A stretch of 64,000 nucleotides of DNA, taken from contig NZ_CP107834.1 in assembly GCF_036346595.1 (NCBI RefSeq), positions 5,084,001-5,148,000 of the forward strand. Reading direction: 5' to 3'. The notes under the pieces are model-generated. The model searched no databases and was not told the DNA's origin. It saw nothing but the letters and a program-made list of their open reading frames with translations. Position numbers and translations under genes: made by a program. Positions 41,622 through 55,831 of this stretch are shown here, one piece after another. Source of the DNA: Streptomyces sp. NBC_00525 (GTDB lineage Bacteria; Actinomycetota; Actinomycetes; Streptomycetales; Streptomycetaceae). Numbering within the stretch: position 1 is the stretch's first letter; every line of letters begins with the position of its first letter.

Positions 41622-44396
41622 ATGGCCTCACGTACGTCCGGCAAGGGTTCCCAGGGCACCGCGGGCACCGCGAAGCGCGCCGGCGGCGGCCCGGGTGCGG
41701 CGAAGAAGGCCGCCCCCGCGAAGAAGACCGCGGCCAAGAAGACCGCGCCCGCCAAGAAGGCGCCCGCGAAGAGGGCACCGGCCAAGAAGGCCGCCCCGCC
41801 GCCGCCCGCGCCCTCGCCGACGAACGGCGTCTACCGGCTGGCGCGGGCCCTCTGGCTCGGCGCGGCCCACGCCGTGGGCGCGGTGTTCCGCGGCATAGGG
41901 CGCGGCGCCAAGGGGCTCGACCCCGCGCACCGCAAGGACGGCGTCGCGCTGCTGCTGCTCGGCCTCGCGCTGATCGTCGCCGCGGGCACCTGGTCGAACC
42001 TGCGCGGTCCCGTGGGCGACCTCGTGGAGATGCTGGTCACCGGCGCGTTCGGCCGGCTCGACCTGCTCGTGCCGATACTGCTGGGCGCCGTCGCGGTGCG
42101 GCTGATCCTCTACCCGCAGCGGCCCGAGGCCAACGGGCGCATCGTCATCGGCCTGTCCGCCCTCGTCATCGGGGTGCTCGGCCAGGTCCACATCGCCTGC
42201 GGCTCACCCGGCCGGGGCGAGGGCACCGACGCCATGCAGGACGCGGGCGGCCTCATCGGCTGGGCCGCCTCCAAGCCGCTGATCTTCGCCATGGGCGAGG
42301 TGCTGGCCGTCCCGCTGCTCCTGCTGCTCACCGTCTTCGGGCTGCTGGTCGTCACGGCCACCCCGGTGAACGCCATCCCGCAGCGGCTGCGGCTCCTCTG
42401 CGTCAAGCTGGGCATCCTCGAACCGGCGTACGACCCGGAGGACGGGGAGGCCGCCGACGACGAGCGGTACGAGGAGCAGTGGCGCGACGCGCTGCCCGCC
42501 CGCTCGCGCCGCACCAGGACCGCCGCGCCCGAGGAGTACGACCCGGACCTCGCGGAGAGCGAGGCGCTGTCCAAGCGCCGCAAGCCGCGCCGCCCCTCGG
42601 CCCAGCCCGCGATGAACCGCACGATGGACGCGGTGGACGTCGCTGCCGCCGCGGCCGCCGCCCTCGACGGAGCCGTGCTGAACGGCATGCCGCCCTCGCC
42701 GGTCGTCGCCGACCTGACCCAGGGCGTCTCGGCGGACCGCGAGCGGACGGGCGCCACCCCGGTGCCCGGCGCCAGGGAGGCGGAGGGCACCGGGAAGACC
42801 GCCGGACGCGCCGCCGGCCCCGTACCGGCCGGTGGCGTACCGGACCTGACCAAGCCGGCGCCCGAGCGCTCGGATTCGCAGCCGCTGCCCGCCCGCGCCG
42901 AGCAGCTCCAGCTCTCCGGCGACATCACGTACGCGCTGCCCTCGCTCGATCTGCTGGAGCGCGGCGGCCCCGGCAAGAGCCGCAGCGCCGCCAACGACGC
43001 GATCGTGGCCTCGCTGACCAACGTCTTCACCGAGTTCAAGGTGGACGCCGCGGTCACCGGTTTCACCCGCGGCCCGACCGTCACGCGGTACGAGGTGGAG
43101 CTCGGCCCGGCCGTGAAGGTCGAGCGGATCACGGCGCTCGCCAAGAACATCGCGTACGCCGTCGCCAGCCCCGACGTACGCATCATCTCGCCGATTCCGG
43201 GGAAGTCCGCGGTCGGTATCGAGATCCCCAACTCCGACCGGGAGATGGTCAACCTCGGCGACGTGCTGCGGCTCGCGGACGCGGCGGAGGACGACCACCC
43301 CATGCTCGTCGCGCTCGGCAAGAACGTCGAGGGCGGCTACGAGATGGCCAACCTGGCGAAGATGCCGCACGTCCTGGTGGCCGGCGCGACCGGCTCCGGC
43401 AAGTCGTCCTGCATCAACTGCCTGATCACCTCGATCATGGTGCGGGCGACGCCGGAGGACGTCCGCATGGTCCTCGTCGACCCCAAGCGGGTCGAGCTGA
43501 CCGCGTACGAGGGCATCCCGCACCTGATCACGCCGATCATCACCAACCCCAAGAAGGCCGCCGAGGCCCTCCAGTGGGTGGTGCGCGAGATGGACCTGCG
43601 CTACGACGACCTCGCGGCCTTCGGCTACCGGCACATCGACGACTTCAACCACGCCGTGCGCACCGGCAAGCTCAAGACGCCCGAGGGCAGCGAACGGGAA
43701 CTGACGCCCTACCCGTATCTGCTGGTCATCGTCGACGAGCTGGCCGACCTCATGATGGTGGCCCCGCGCGACGTCGAGGACTCCATCGTCCGCATCACCC
43801 AACTGGCCCGCGCCGCGGGCATCCACCTGGTGCTCGCCACACAGCGACCCTCGGTGGACGTCGTCACCGGTCTGATCAAGGCGAACGTGCCCTCCCGGCT
43901 CGCCTTCGCCACCTCCTCGCTCGCCGACAGCCGGGTCATCCTGGACCAGCCGGGAGCGGAGAAGCTCATCGGCAAGGGCGACGGCCTGTTCCTGCCGATG
44001 GGCGCGAACAAGCCGGTCCGCATGCAGGGCGCTTTCGTCACCGAGGACGAGGTCGCGGCCGTCGTCCGGCACTGCAAGGACCAGATGGCCCCCGTCTTCC
44101 GCGACGACGTGGTGGTCGGCACCAAGCAGAAGAAGGAGATCGACGAGGACATCGGCGACGATCTCGACCTGCTGTGCCAGGCCGCCGAACTGGTCGTCTC
44201 CACCCAGTTCGGCTCGACCTCCATGCTCCAGCGCAAGCTGCGGGTCGGCTTCGCCAAGGCCGGACGGCTGATGGACCTGATGGAGTCCCGCAACATCGTG
44301 GGACCCAGCGAGGGCTCCAAGGCACGCGACGTCCTGGTGAAACCGGACGAGCTGGACGGAGTGTTGGCCCTGATCCGTGGGGAAACCGGTTCGTAA
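41622..44396 (+). CDS. ftsK: DNA translocase FtsK
   Basis: Pumps chromosomal DNA through closing septa, here at sporulation septation. 924 residues. The N-terminal 65 residues are a Lys/Ala/Pro tract of AKK-type repeats, unusual in FtsK. Four membrane segments lie at about 105-250, then a ~200-residue linker, and the motor: Walker A GATGSGKS at 588-595, VDPKRVELTAYEGIPHLITP, Walker B LLVIVDELADLMM, and LATQRPSVDVVTG. The C-terminal gamma winged helix (STSMLQRKLRVGFAKAGRLMD) that reads KOPS-type sites is present. Confidence 0.96.
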   Translation: MASRTSGKGSQGTAGTAKRAGGGPGAAKKAAPAKKTAAKKTAPAKKAPAKRAPAKKAAPPPPAPSPTNGVYRLARALWLGAAHAVGAVFRGIGRGAKGLDPAHRKDGVALLLLGLALIVAAGTWSNLRGPVGDLVEMLVTGAFGRLDLLVPILLGAVAVRLILYPQRPEANGRIVIGLSALVIGVLGQVHIACGSPGRGEGTDAMQDAGGLIGWAASKPLIFAMGEVLAVPLLLLLTVFGLLVVTATPVNAIPQRLRLLCVKLGILEPAYDPEDGEAADDERYEEQWRDALPARSRRTRTAAPEEYDPDLAESEALSKRRKPRRPSAQPAMNRTMDAVDVAAAAAAALDGAVLNGMPPSPVVADLTQGVSADRERTGATPVPGAREAEGTGKTAGRAAGPVPAGGVPDLTKPAPERSDSQPLPARAEQLQLSGDITYALPSLDLLERGGPGKSRSAANDAIVASLTNVFTEFKVDAAVTGFTRGPTVTRYEVELGPAVKVERITALAKNIAYAVASPDVRIISPIPGKSAVGIEIPNSDREMVNLGDVLRLADAAEDDHPMLVALGKNVEGGYEMANLAKMPHVLVAGATGSGKSSCINCLITSIMVRATPEDVRMVLVDPKRVELTAYEGIPHLITPIITNPKKAAEALQWVVREMDLRYDDLAAFGYRHIDDFNHAVRTGKLKTPEGSERELTPYPYLLVIVDELADLMMVAPRDVEDSIVRITQLARAAGIHLVLATQRPSVDVVTGLIKANVPSRLAFATSSLADSRVILDQPGAEKLIGKGDGLFLPMGANKPVRMQGAFVTEDEVAAVVRHCKDQMAPVFRDDVVVGTKQKKEIDEDIGDDLDLLCQAAELVVSTQFGSTSMLQRKLRVGFAKAGRLMDLMESRNIVGPSEGSKARDVLVKPDELDGVLALIRGETGS

Positions 44397-44527
44397 GAGT
44401 TTTACGGGCAACCGTTTCGTCGGGCCGTACGTCAAGTTGAAGGGAGGGACGACACGTCCCTCCCCGGCGCGGCCCGGCGAATCCGGCTCTGTTCGAGTCT
44501 GATGGCGTACAAAGTCATACCGCCCGG

Positions 44528-44558
44528 TTGCCCCACCCTTTTGCAACCCCCCTAGACT
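44528..44558 (+). promoter_or_regulatory. Possible promoter of the RodZ-like gene
   Basis: TTGCCC at 44528 and TAGACT at 44553 with a 19-base spacer, 39 bases before the GTG start. The site lies in the 201-base gap after ftsK. Confidence 0.45.
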
Positions 44559-44597
44559 GAACACCCAGCAGGTGGCTCACGTTCGAAAGGCGCCCCC

Positions 44598-45398
44598 GTG
44601 TCCATCGGCAACTCTCCCGAAGACGACCGGCCTTCGATCGGTCGAGTCCTCCAGCAGGCCCGTCTCGCCGCGTCCCTCACGGTCGACCAGGTCAGCACGG
44701 CCACTCGGGTGCGCATCCCCATCGTGCACGCGATCGAGCAGGACGACTTCTCGCGCTGCGGCGGCGACGTCTACGCCCGCGGCCACATCCGCACGCTCGC
44801 CCGTGCCGTAGGCACCGATCCGGAACCGCTGGTCGCGCAGTACGACGCCGAGCACGGCGGCCGTCCCGCGCCCACGCCGGCGGCGCCGCTGTTCGAGGCC
44901 GAACGCATCCGCTCCGACCCCCGCCGCCCGAACTGGACGGCGGCCATGGTCGCGGCGATCGTCGCCGTGATCGGCTTCGTCGGCTTCACCTTCTTCAAGG
45001 GCGGCGACGAACCCGCGACCGCGGGCCGTGTCGCCGAGGGGCCGACCTCCGACAAGATCGCCCCGAAGCCCTCCGCCAGCAAGCCCGCCGACCCCAAGCC
45101 GGCCCCGACCGAGAGCGCCATCGCCGCGGCGCCCCTGGACAAGGTCACGGTCAAGCTCAGCGCCACCCACGGCCGCAGCTGGATCTCCGCCAAGGACCAC
45201 AACGGCCGGTCCCTCTTCGACGGCACCCTGGAACAGGGCGACTCGAAGACCTTCCAGGACAAGGAGCGCGTCGACCTCGTCCTCGGCAACGCCGGCTCGA
45301 TCGAGCTGTTCGTCAACGGCAAGAAGGTCGACGATCGGTTCCAGCCCGGACAGGTCGAGCGGCTCTCGTACACCAAGGGCGACCCCGAGGTCGGCTGA
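44598..45398 (+). CDS. RodZ-like membrane HTH protein (DUF4115)
   Basis: 266 residues, GTG start after GAAAGG. Residues 10-90 are an XRE-type helix-turn-helix ([35 protein letters not shown]), followed by a linker, one membrane segment at about 115-133 ([19 protein letters not shown]) and an exterior Pro/Lys linker with a C-terminal beta-rich DUF4115 domain ([20 protein letters not shown]). This is the RodZ layout; RodZ links MreB to the cell wall. DNA binding cannot be excluded. A strong terminator follows. Confidence 0.88.
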   Translation: MSIGNSPEDDRPSIGRVLQQARLAASLTVDQVSTATRVRIPIVHAIEQDDFSRCGGDVYARGHIRTLARAVGTDPEPLVAQYDAEHGGRPAPTPAAPLFEAERIRSDPRRPNWTAAMVAAIVAVIGFVGFTFFKGGDEPATAGRVAEGPTSDKIAPKPSASKPADPKPAPTESAIAAAPLDKVTVKLSATHGRSWISAKDHNGRSLFDGTLEQGDSKTFQDKERVDLVLGNAGSIELFVNGKKVDDRFQPGQVERLSYTKGDPEVG

Positions 45399-45425
45399 CC
45401 GGCCGCCCCGGAAGCACAGCGGCGC

Positions 45426-45464
45426 GGCGAGCGCCCGGCCACCACGCCGGGCGCTCGCCTTTTT
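45426..45464 (+). terminator. Intrinsic terminator after the RodZ-like gene
   Basis: A perfect 14-bp stem (45426-45439 with 45446-45459), 6-nt loop and TTTTT tail, 28 bases after the stop. Confidence 0.92.
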
Positions 45465-45532
45465 CGTCACTCCGGGTAACGGCGCAACCCTCAGCGGCGG
45501 GGACGGTGCCGGGACAAAGTAGTCTTGAGCCC

Positions 45533-47011
45533 ATGCCCGAACGCCGTACCGTCGCCCTTGTCACTCTTGGCTGCGCCCGTAACGAGGTGGACTCGGAGGA
45601 GCTCGCAGGCCGCCTGGCAGCGGACGGCTGGGAGCTCGTCGAGGACGCCTCCGATGCCGATGTCGCCGTCGTCAACACCTGTGGGTTCGTCGAGGCCGCC
45701 AAGAAGGACTCCGTCGATGCCCTGCTCGAAGCCAATGATCTGAAGGACCACGGCCGCACCCAGGCCGTCGTCGCCGTCGGCTGCATGGCCGAGCGCTACG
45801 GCAAGGACCTCGCCGAGGCCCTGCCGGAGGCGGACGGCGTCCTCGGCTTCGACGACTACGCGGACATCTCCGACCGCCTCCAGACCATCCTCAACGGCGG
45901 CATCCACGCCTCCCACACCCCCCGCGACCGCCGCAAGCTGCTGCCGATCAGCCCCGCCGAGCGGCAGGACGCCGCCGTGGCCCTGCCCGGCCACGCCCAG
46001 GAGGTCGCCCCCGCCCCGGCCGACCTGCCGGAGGGCGTCGCCCCCGTCTCCGGACCGCGCGCGCCGCTGCGCCGCCGGCTGGGCACCAGCCCCGTCGCCT
46101 CGGTCAAGCTGGCCTCCGGCTGCGACCGCCGCTGCTCCTTCTGCGCCATCCCCTCCTTCCGCGGCTCCTTCATCTCCCGGCGCCCCTCGGACGTGCTGGG
46201 CGAGACCCGCTGGCTGGCCGAGCAGGGCGTGAAGGAGGTCATGCTCGTCTCCGAGAACAACACCTCCTACGGCAAGGACCTCGGTGACATCCGTCTCCTG
46301 GAGACGCTGCTGCCCGAGCTGGCCGAGGTCGACGGCATCGAGCGCATCCGGGTCAGCTACCTCCAGCCCGCCGAGATGCGCCCCGGCCTGATCGACGTCC
46401 TCACCTCGACGCCGAAGGTCGCGCCCTACTTCGACCTCTCCTTCCAGCACTCCGCGCCCGGAGTGCTGCGGGCCATGCGCCGCTTCGGCGACACGGACCG
46501 CTTCCTGGAGCTGCTGGACACCATCCGGAACAAGGCACCGCAGGCCGGCGCCCGGTCCAACTTCATCGTGGGCTTCCCCGGCGAGACCGAGGACGACCTC
46601 GCGGAGCTGGAACGGTTCCTCACGGGCGCGCGCCTCGACGCCATCGGCGTCTTCGGCTACTCCGACGAGGAGGGCACCGAGGCCGTCGGTTACGAGGACA
46701 AGCTCGACGCCGACGTCATCGCGGAGCGCCTGGCGCACATCTCGCAGCTCGCCGAGGAACTGACCTCGCAGCGCGCCGAGGAGCGCATGGGCGAATCCCT
46801 CCAGGTGCTCGTCGAGTCCGTCGAGCCCACCGACGACGAACCGCGCGCCTACGGCCGCGCCGCGCACCAGGCGCCCGAAACGGACGGCCAGGTGCTCTTC
46901 ACCACACGCGAAGGGCTCGTTCCGGGCCGTATGGTCGAGGCAAAGGTGGTGGGCACCGAAGGCGTGGACCTGATCGCCGAGTGCAGTGAGCTTGTGGAGG
47001 TAACCAGATGA
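45533..47011 (+). CDS. rimO: Ribosomal protein S12 methylthiotransferase RimO
   Basis: Radical-SAM enzyme adding a methylthio group to Asp of ribosomal protein S12. 492 residues from the ATG at 45533. N-terminal cluster Cys are C14 (TLGCARN), C50 (NTCGF) and C84 (GCMAERY); radical-SAM CxxxCxxC is at C197, C201, C204 (GCDRRCSFC). A C-terminal TRAM domain follows at about 425-490. Residues 150-185 are an extra Pro/Ala-rich insert. An in-frame GTG at 45506 is possible but adds an unconserved N-terminus. The stop overlaps pgsA (ATGA). Confidence 0.95.
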   Translation: MPERRTVALVTLGCARNEVDSEELAGRLAADGWELVEDASDADVAVVNTCGFVEAAKKDSVDALLEANDLKDHGRTQAVVAVGCMAERYGKDLAEALPEADGVLGFDDYADISDRLQTILNGGIHASHTPRDRRKLLPISPAERQDAAVALPGHAQEVAPAPADLPEGVAPVSGPRAPLRRRLGTSPVASVKLASGCDRRCSFCAIPSFRGSFISRRPSDVLGETRWLAEQGVKEVMLVSENNTSYGKDLGDIRLLETLLPELAEVDGIERIRVSYLQPAEMRPGLIDVLTSTPKVAPYFDLSFQHSAPGVLRAMRRFGDTDRFLELLDTIRNKAPQAGARSNFIVGFPGETEDDLAELERFLTGARLDAIGVFGYSDEEGTEAVGYEDKLDADVIAERLAHISQLAEELTSQRAEERMGESLQVLVESVEPTDDEPRAYGRAAHQAPETDGQVLFTTREGLVPGRMVEAKVVGTEGVDLIAECSELVEVTR

Positions 47012-47664
47012 CCGGAGTCCCGGCATCCGCGACAGGCGGTTCCGGCGCGACGCCGGTCCGCGGCGGAAAGCTGGGCGCCGCCGCGGTCAATCAGGCCAGT
47101 CTCTGGAACATCGCCAATCTGCTGACGATGGCCCGGCTCGTGCTCGTTCCCGGCTTCGTGGTGCTGATGCTCCACAACGGCGGCTACGACCCGGCCTGGC
47201 GCTCCTTCGCCTGGGCCGCCTTCGCCGTCGCCATGATCACCGACCTGTTCGACGGGCACCTGGCCCGCACGTACAACCTGGTCACGGACTTCGGGAAGAT
47301 CGCCGACCCGATCGCCGACAAGGCGATCATGGGGGCGGCGCTGATCTGTCTGTCCTATCTGGGCGACCTGCCCTGGTGGGTCACGGGCGTGATCCTCTTC
47401 CGCGAGCTGGGCATCACGCTGATGCGGTTCTGGGTGATCCGGCACGGAGTCATTCCGGCCAGTCGCGGCGGCAAGATGAAGACGCTGGCGCAGGGCACGG
47501 CCGTGGGCATGTACGTTCTGGCCCTGACCGGGCCGCTGGCCACCCTGCGGTTCTGGGTGATGGCGGTGGCCGTCGTGCTGACGGTCGTCACCGCGCTCGA
47601 CTACATCCGCCAGGCCGTCGTGCTGCGTCGTCAGGGACTGGCGGCGGAGGAGGCCGAGCGGTGA
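47008..47664 (+). CDS. pgsA: CDP-diacylglycerol-glycerol-3-phosphate 3-phosphatidyltransferase PgsA
   Basis: Integral-membrane enzyme making phosphatidylglycerol phosphate. 218 residues, about five membrane segments. The CDP-alcohol phosphatidyltransferase motif is complete: D-L-F-D-G-H-L-A-R then G-K-I-A-D-P-I-A-D. It has a polar 25-residue N-terminus. Start overlaps rimO stop (ATGA) and its stop overlaps cinA (GTGA), so the three form a coupled operon. Confidence 0.95.
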   Translation: MTGVPASATGGSGATPVRGGKLGAAAVNQASLWNIANLLTMARLVLVPGFVVLMLHNGGYDPAWRSFAWAAFAVAMITDLFDGHLARTYNLVTDFGKIADPIADKAIMGAALICLSYLGDLPWWVTGVILFRELGITLMRFWVIRHGVIPASRGGKMKTLAQGTAVGMYVLALTGPLATLRFWVMAVAVVLTVVTALDYIRQAVVLRRQGLAAEEAER

Positions 47665-48170
47665 GAGCGGCCGGCCGGGTCCTGCGGCTGCTCGTCGAGC
47701 GGGGCCAGACCCTCGCCGTCGCGGAGTCGCTGACCGGCGGCTTGGTCGCGGCCGAAGTCACGTCCGTCCCCGGCGCCTCGCAGGCGTTCCGGGGCTCCGT
47801 CACGGCGTACGCGACCCCCCTCAAGAGTGAAGTCCTCGGGGTGGACGCGGCGCTGCTGGCGGCCCGCGGGGCGGTGGACGCCGAGGTGGCGCGTCAGATG
47901 GCGACAGGCGTACGGCGGGTTCTGGGCGCAGACTGGGGAGTGGCGACCACCGGCGTCGCCGGCCCCGAACCACAGGACGGCCAACCCGTCGGAACGGTGT
48001 TCGTCGCGGTCAGCGGCCCACGGGGCCGGGGGAAAGTGGCCGCGCTGCGGTTGAACGGCGACCGGGCGGACATCCGTAAGGAGAGCGTACGAAGCGCGCT
48101 CGACTTGCTCTCCGGCGAACTCGACGAGAATGCGAGCGCACAGGATACGGAAGAGAACGGGGGGAATTGA
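47661..48170 (+). CDS. cinA: CinA family protein, short form (nicotinamide-nucleotide amidohydrolase domain)
   Basis: 169 residues: only the C-terminal PncC/CinA domain, without the N-terminal MoCF domain of full-length CinA. Visible motifs: LAVAESLTGGLVAAEVTSV, YATPLKSEVLGV, GVATTGVAGPEPQDGQP and VGTVFVAV. Expected to deamidate nicotinamide mononucleotide in NAD salvage. The GTG start at 47661 overlaps the pgsA stop. Confidence 0.92.
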   Translation: MRAAGRVLRLLVERGQTLAVAESLTGGLVAAEVTSVPGASQAFRGSVTAYATPLKSEVLGVDAALLAARGAVDAEVARQMATGVRRVLGADWGVATTGVAGPEPQDGQPVGTVFVAVSGPRGRGKVAALRLNGDRADIRKESVRSALDLLSGELDENASAQDTEENGGN

Positions 48171-48279
48171 TGTTTGCAGCCCTGAGTGAACACGACATCG
48201 CTCCCCGCACGGCCGCAGCGCTAGGCGGTACGGTGGGGCGTGAAGGATGCGGCTACGCGGTCCGAGGAGGGAGCCACCG

Positions 48280-48663
48280 ATGATTCTGCTCCGTCGCCTG
48301 CTGGGTGACGTGCTGCGTCGGCAGCGCCAGCGCCAAGGCCGTACTCTGCGCGAAGTCTCCTCGTCCGCCCGAGTTTCGCTCGGCTATCTCTCCGAGGTGG
48401 AGCGGGGGCAGAAGGAGGCATCCTCCGAACTGCTCTCCGCCATTTGCGACGCGCTTGACGTACGGATGTCCGAGCTCATGCGTGAAGTGAGCGATGAGCT
48501 GTCCCTGGCCGAACTGGCCGAGTCGGCAGCGGCCAGCGATCCGGTACCTGTACCGGTGCGCCCCATGCTCAACTCCGTCTCCGTTACCTCGGTGGCGGGT
48601 GTACCGACGGGGCGGGTGACCATCAAGGCGCCCGCGGAAGCGGTGGACGTCGTCGCCGCCTGA
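48280..48663 (+). CDS. clgR: ClgR-type transcriptional regulator
   Basis: 127 residues from the ATG at 48280, after GAGGAGGG. Residues 1-75 are an XRE helix-turn-helix ([37 protein letters not shown]). The C-terminus ends VDVVAA. In S. lividans ClgR activates clpP1P2, clpC and lon, and is itself degraded through its C-terminal Ala-Ala; both features fit. Positional partners (cinA upstream, dps downstream) match S. coelicolor from memory. Confidence 0.9.
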   Translation: MILLRRLLGDVLRRQRQRQGRTLREVSSSARVSLGYLSEVERGQKEASSELLSAICDALDVRMSELMREVSDELSLAELAESAAASDPVPVPVRPMLNSVSVTSVAGVPTGRVTIKAPAEAVDVVAA

Positions 48664-48685
48664 TCCGATCGGTTCGGTGTGAAGC

Positions 48686-48730
48686 CGAAGGCCCCGGCCC
48701 TGCCCCTGTGCGGCAGGACCGGGGCCTTCG
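48686..48730 (+). terminator. Terminator after clgR
   Basis: A 12-bp stem (48686-48697 with 48719-48730) extended by a 6-bp inner stem after one mismatch, 22 bases past the clgR stop. The rest of the 294-base gap before dps contains no gene I can support. Confidence 0.8.
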
Positions 48731-48957
48731 TCGTGCGGTCCCGCCCGCGTGACGTGTACGGGGCCGGCCGCGTGATCGGCGAAATGCCCTGGGTGTGAGC
48801 GCGGAGATGAGGGGCAGGCGGCGGGATGAGAGATCGAGGAACGCTCGCTCCGGAAGGCTCCCGCGAGCCGCCGACGACTTCCTCGGATGACCGTTTTGCT
48901 TCGTTTGTGCCATCGTGGGTGGTGCTGAACGGAACGGATTCCAGATCGGAGACGTGC

Positions 48958-49428
48958 ATGTCTGTCGTGAAGAGCCCCCTGTCCGAGACCGACCTCAAGA
49001 CCGTCGGAGACGCGCTGCAGGGCGCCCTGGTGGATCTCCTCGACCTTTCTCTGGTGGCCAAGCAGGTCCACTGGAACGTGGTCGGGCCGCGGTTCAGGTC
49101 CGTGCACCTCCAGCTCGACGACGTGGTCGACACGGCCCGCCAGCACTCCGACACCGTCGCCGAGCGGGCCTCCGCCATCGGCGTCAACCCGGACGGCCGC
49201 GCCGCGACGATCGCCAGGAGCACGGCCATCGACTCCGTGTCCGAGGGCTGGATCAAGGACGTGGACGCGGTGAAGTCCCTGGTGGACGCCCTCAGCGTGG
49301 TGATCGGACGGATGCGGGAGCGCATCGAGGCGACCGAGACCCCCGACCCGGTCACCCAGGACATCCTGATCGCGCTGACCGCGGACCTCGAGAAGCACGC
49401 GTGGATGTTCCAGGCCGAGAGCGCCTGA
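48958..49428 (+). CDS. dpsB: Dps-family ferritin (DpsB-like)
   Basis: DNA-binding mini-ferritin that oxidises and stores iron; in Streptomyces, Dps proteins affect nucleoid compaction in spores and stress. 156 residues from the ATG at 48958, after GGAGA. Inter-subunit ferroxidase ligands are all present with standard spacing: H38, H50, D65, E69 (KQVHWNVVG ... HSDTVAERA). No long basic DNA-binding tail is visible. The symbol is from recalled gene order; family assignment is certain, the paralogue name less so. Confidence 0.9.
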   Translation: MSVVKSPLSETDLKTVGDALQGALVDLLDLSLVAKQVHWNVVGPRFRSVHLQLDDVVDTARQHSDTVAERASAIGVNPDGRAATIARSTAIDSVSEGWIKDVDAVKSLVDALSVVIGRMRERIEATETPDPVTQDILIALTADLEKHAWMFQAESA

Positions 49429-49496
49429 GCGGACCCCGCCGACTACCCAGCCGCCCGGAAGGGCATCCACAGGTTCACTCCAATGGAGGGATGAGC

Positions 49497-49688
49497 ATGA
49501 AGAACGAAGGCGCGAAGGACAAGGTCACCGGCAAGGCGAAGGAAGCCATGGGCAAGATGACCGGCGACCGTCGCAAGGAGACCGAGGGCAAGGCCGACCA
49601 GGCCAAGGGCAAGGCCAAGGACGCCATGGACGGCGCCCGCGACCGTGCGGACGGCCTCAAGGACTCCCTGGGCGACAAGAAGGACTGA
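49497..49688 (+). CDS. CsbD family stress protein
   Basis: 63 residues, Lys/Ala/Asp/Gly-rich, with the CsbD pattern KDKVTGKAKEAMGKMTGD and KGKAKDAMDG. I chose the ATG at 49497 because GGAGGG ends six bases before it; an ATG two codons upstream is too close to that site. CsbD proteins are general-stress (SigB-type) proteins of unknown mechanism. It follows dps by 68 bases, and the two may be co-induced. Confidence 0.85.
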   Translation: MKNEGAKDKVTGKAKEAMGKMTGDRRKETEGKADQAKGKAKDAMDGARDRADGLKDSLGDKKD

Positions 49689-49712
49689 CCCCGGTCCCCA
49701 CCGGCCCGTCGC

Positions 49713-49740
49713 GAGCCCCCACCCCGCGTGGTGGGGGCTC
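49713..49740 (+). terminator. Terminator after the CsbD-like gene
   Basis: A perfect 11-bp stem (49713-49723 with 49730-49740) with a 6-nt loop, 24 bases past the stop. Confidence 0.75.
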
Positions 49741-49872
49741 CGTGCTGACAGGACGCGGTGTACGGGGGGCTTCGTGGGGCGTGTGACCGCGCCCCGCGCG
49801 CGCCGGTGGTGCACCGGTGCGCTCTCGCCCCCGAAAGGCGGGCGCCACTAGGTTCGGCCGGAGGAGGCAGCC

Positions 49873-50136
49873 ATGGTACGGCGATGGGTACCGGCGCTCG
49901 TTCTCTGCGGCGCGTGGTGGTGGGCCGTGCTGCGGCTGGTGCTCACCCCGGCGCACGCCGGGGTGGTCGAGGGAGCGGTGGTGGCGGGCGGATGGGGGCT
50001 GAGCCTCCTGCCGGTGCACGTCGCCGCGACCGCCCGGCCGATCGGCGTCTTCGACGCCGGTACGAGCCTGCTGCGGCGCGCCACGGTCCGGGTGCGACGG
50101 GCGGCGCGGTCCTGGCGTCGCCGGGCCGCCAGGTAG
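49873..50136 (+). CDS. Small hypothetical membrane protein
   Basis: 87 residues with an excellent GGAGGAGG site upstream. Two hydrophobic segments (about 6-24, LVLCGAWWWAVLRLVL region; about 30-50) and an Arg-rich C-terminus (RRAARSWRRRAAR). No recognised domain. It converges on nei2 with only five bases between the stops. Confidence 0.65.
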   Translation: MVRRWVPALVLCGAWWWAVLRLVLTPAHAGVVEGAVVAGGWGLSLLPVHVAATARPIGVFDAGTSLLRRATVRVRRAARSWRRRAAR

Positions 50137-50141
50137 TACGT

Positions 50142-50972
50142 TCACGCCGGGGCCGGGCCGGTCTGGCAGTGGGGGCACCAGTAGGCGGGCCGGCCGTCCT
50201 GCTCGGACTCCCGGATCGGCGTGCCGCAGCGCAGACAGGGGCGCCCGGCGCGGCCGTACACCCAGAGGGTGTCGCTGGGCCTGCGCATGCGGGAGGCCGC
50301 CTGCGCGACGGTACGGGCGCGCCCGCCGGCGGTCGTGATGCGCGTCGGGCGGTCCCGGTTGGCGTCGAGAAGCTGGTGGGCGGTGGAGACCAGCAGGGTG
50401 GCCGTCGTCGCGGGCAGCTCGCCGATGGGCAGCCACGGGGTGGCGCGGGCCAGGAAGCACAGCTCCGCCTTGTAGATGTTGCCGATGCCGGCCAGGTTGC
50501 GCTGGTCGAGCAGGGCCTCGCCGAGAGGGCGGGCCGGGTCGCGGAGGAGATTGCGCAGCGCGGCCTCGGCATCCCAGTCCGGGCCGAGGAGGTCCGGGCC
50601 GAGATGGCCGACCGCCTGCTCCTCGTCCTGGGTGCGCAGCAGCTCCAGCACCGGGAGCCGGTAGCCCACCGCGGTGTGCGCGGCGTTGCCCAGGACGGCC
50701 CGGATCTGGTGGCCGGGGCCGCCGCGCCAGCGCTCACCCGGGGCGTAGATCCGCCACGCCCCGTCCATCCGCAGATGGCTGTGCAGGGTGAGGCCGCCCT
50801 CGATCCGGGTCAGCAGATGCTTGCCGCGCGCGGTGACGTCCAGGACCGTGCGGCCGGTGAGGTCGGCGGTGGCGAACCGGGGGACGCGGAGGTCGGACGA
50901 GGTGAGGACCTGACCGGCGAGCGCGCGGTGCAGCCGCCCGGCGGTCTGCAGGACGGTGTCTCCTTCGGGCAT
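50142..50972 (-). CDS. nei2: Nei/Fpg-family DNA glycosylase (endonuclease VIII type)
   Basis: Base-excision repair glycosylase/AP lyase. 276 residues. MPEGDTV gives the catalytic Pro2 and Glu3, NIYKAELCF is the helix-two-turn-helix region, and the C-terminal zinc finger has four Cys (CLRCG ... WCPHC). The ATG at 50972 is forced by the catalytic Pro2, although the GGAGG is only one base away. A far longer open frame upstream is antisense to nothing real and lacks the motif. Downstream of lhr on the same strand; 119-base gap. Confidence 0.92.
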   Translation of the reverse strand: MPEGDTVLQTAGRLHRALAGQVLTSSDLRVPRFATADLTGRTVLDVTARGKHLLTRIEGGLTLHSHLRMDGAWRIYAPGERWRGGPGHQIRAVLGNAAHTAVGYRLPVLELLRTQDEEQAVGHLGPDLLGPDWDAEAALRNLLRDPARPLGEALLDQRNLAGIGNIYKAELCFLARATPWLPIGELPATTATLLVSTAHQLLDANRDRPTRITTAGGRARTVAQAASRMRRPSDTLWVYGRAGRPCLRCGTPIRESEQDGRPAYWCPHCQTGPAPA

Positions 50973-51091
50973 GCCTCCATGATGCGGTGGGCAGGGGGCG
51001 TCCGGGCGCCGGACGGGGATACGCGCGGGATGCCCCGCCGTCCGATACCCGACCGCCGCCTGATGCCCGACCGGGGCCCGATGCCCGCGGG

Positions 51092-55762
<4,671 letters not shown>

Positions 55763-55831
55763 GCCCCCATCGTGCACCCCGCCACTGACAACGGCCGTGA
55801 CCACCGCCGGCGGCTCGCGACGGCCGCCCCG

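Noticed and set aside
45506..45532. GTG nine codons upstream as the rimO start
   Set aside because: It gives an unconserved N-terminus and no better ribosome-binding site; ATG at 45533 matches the family.
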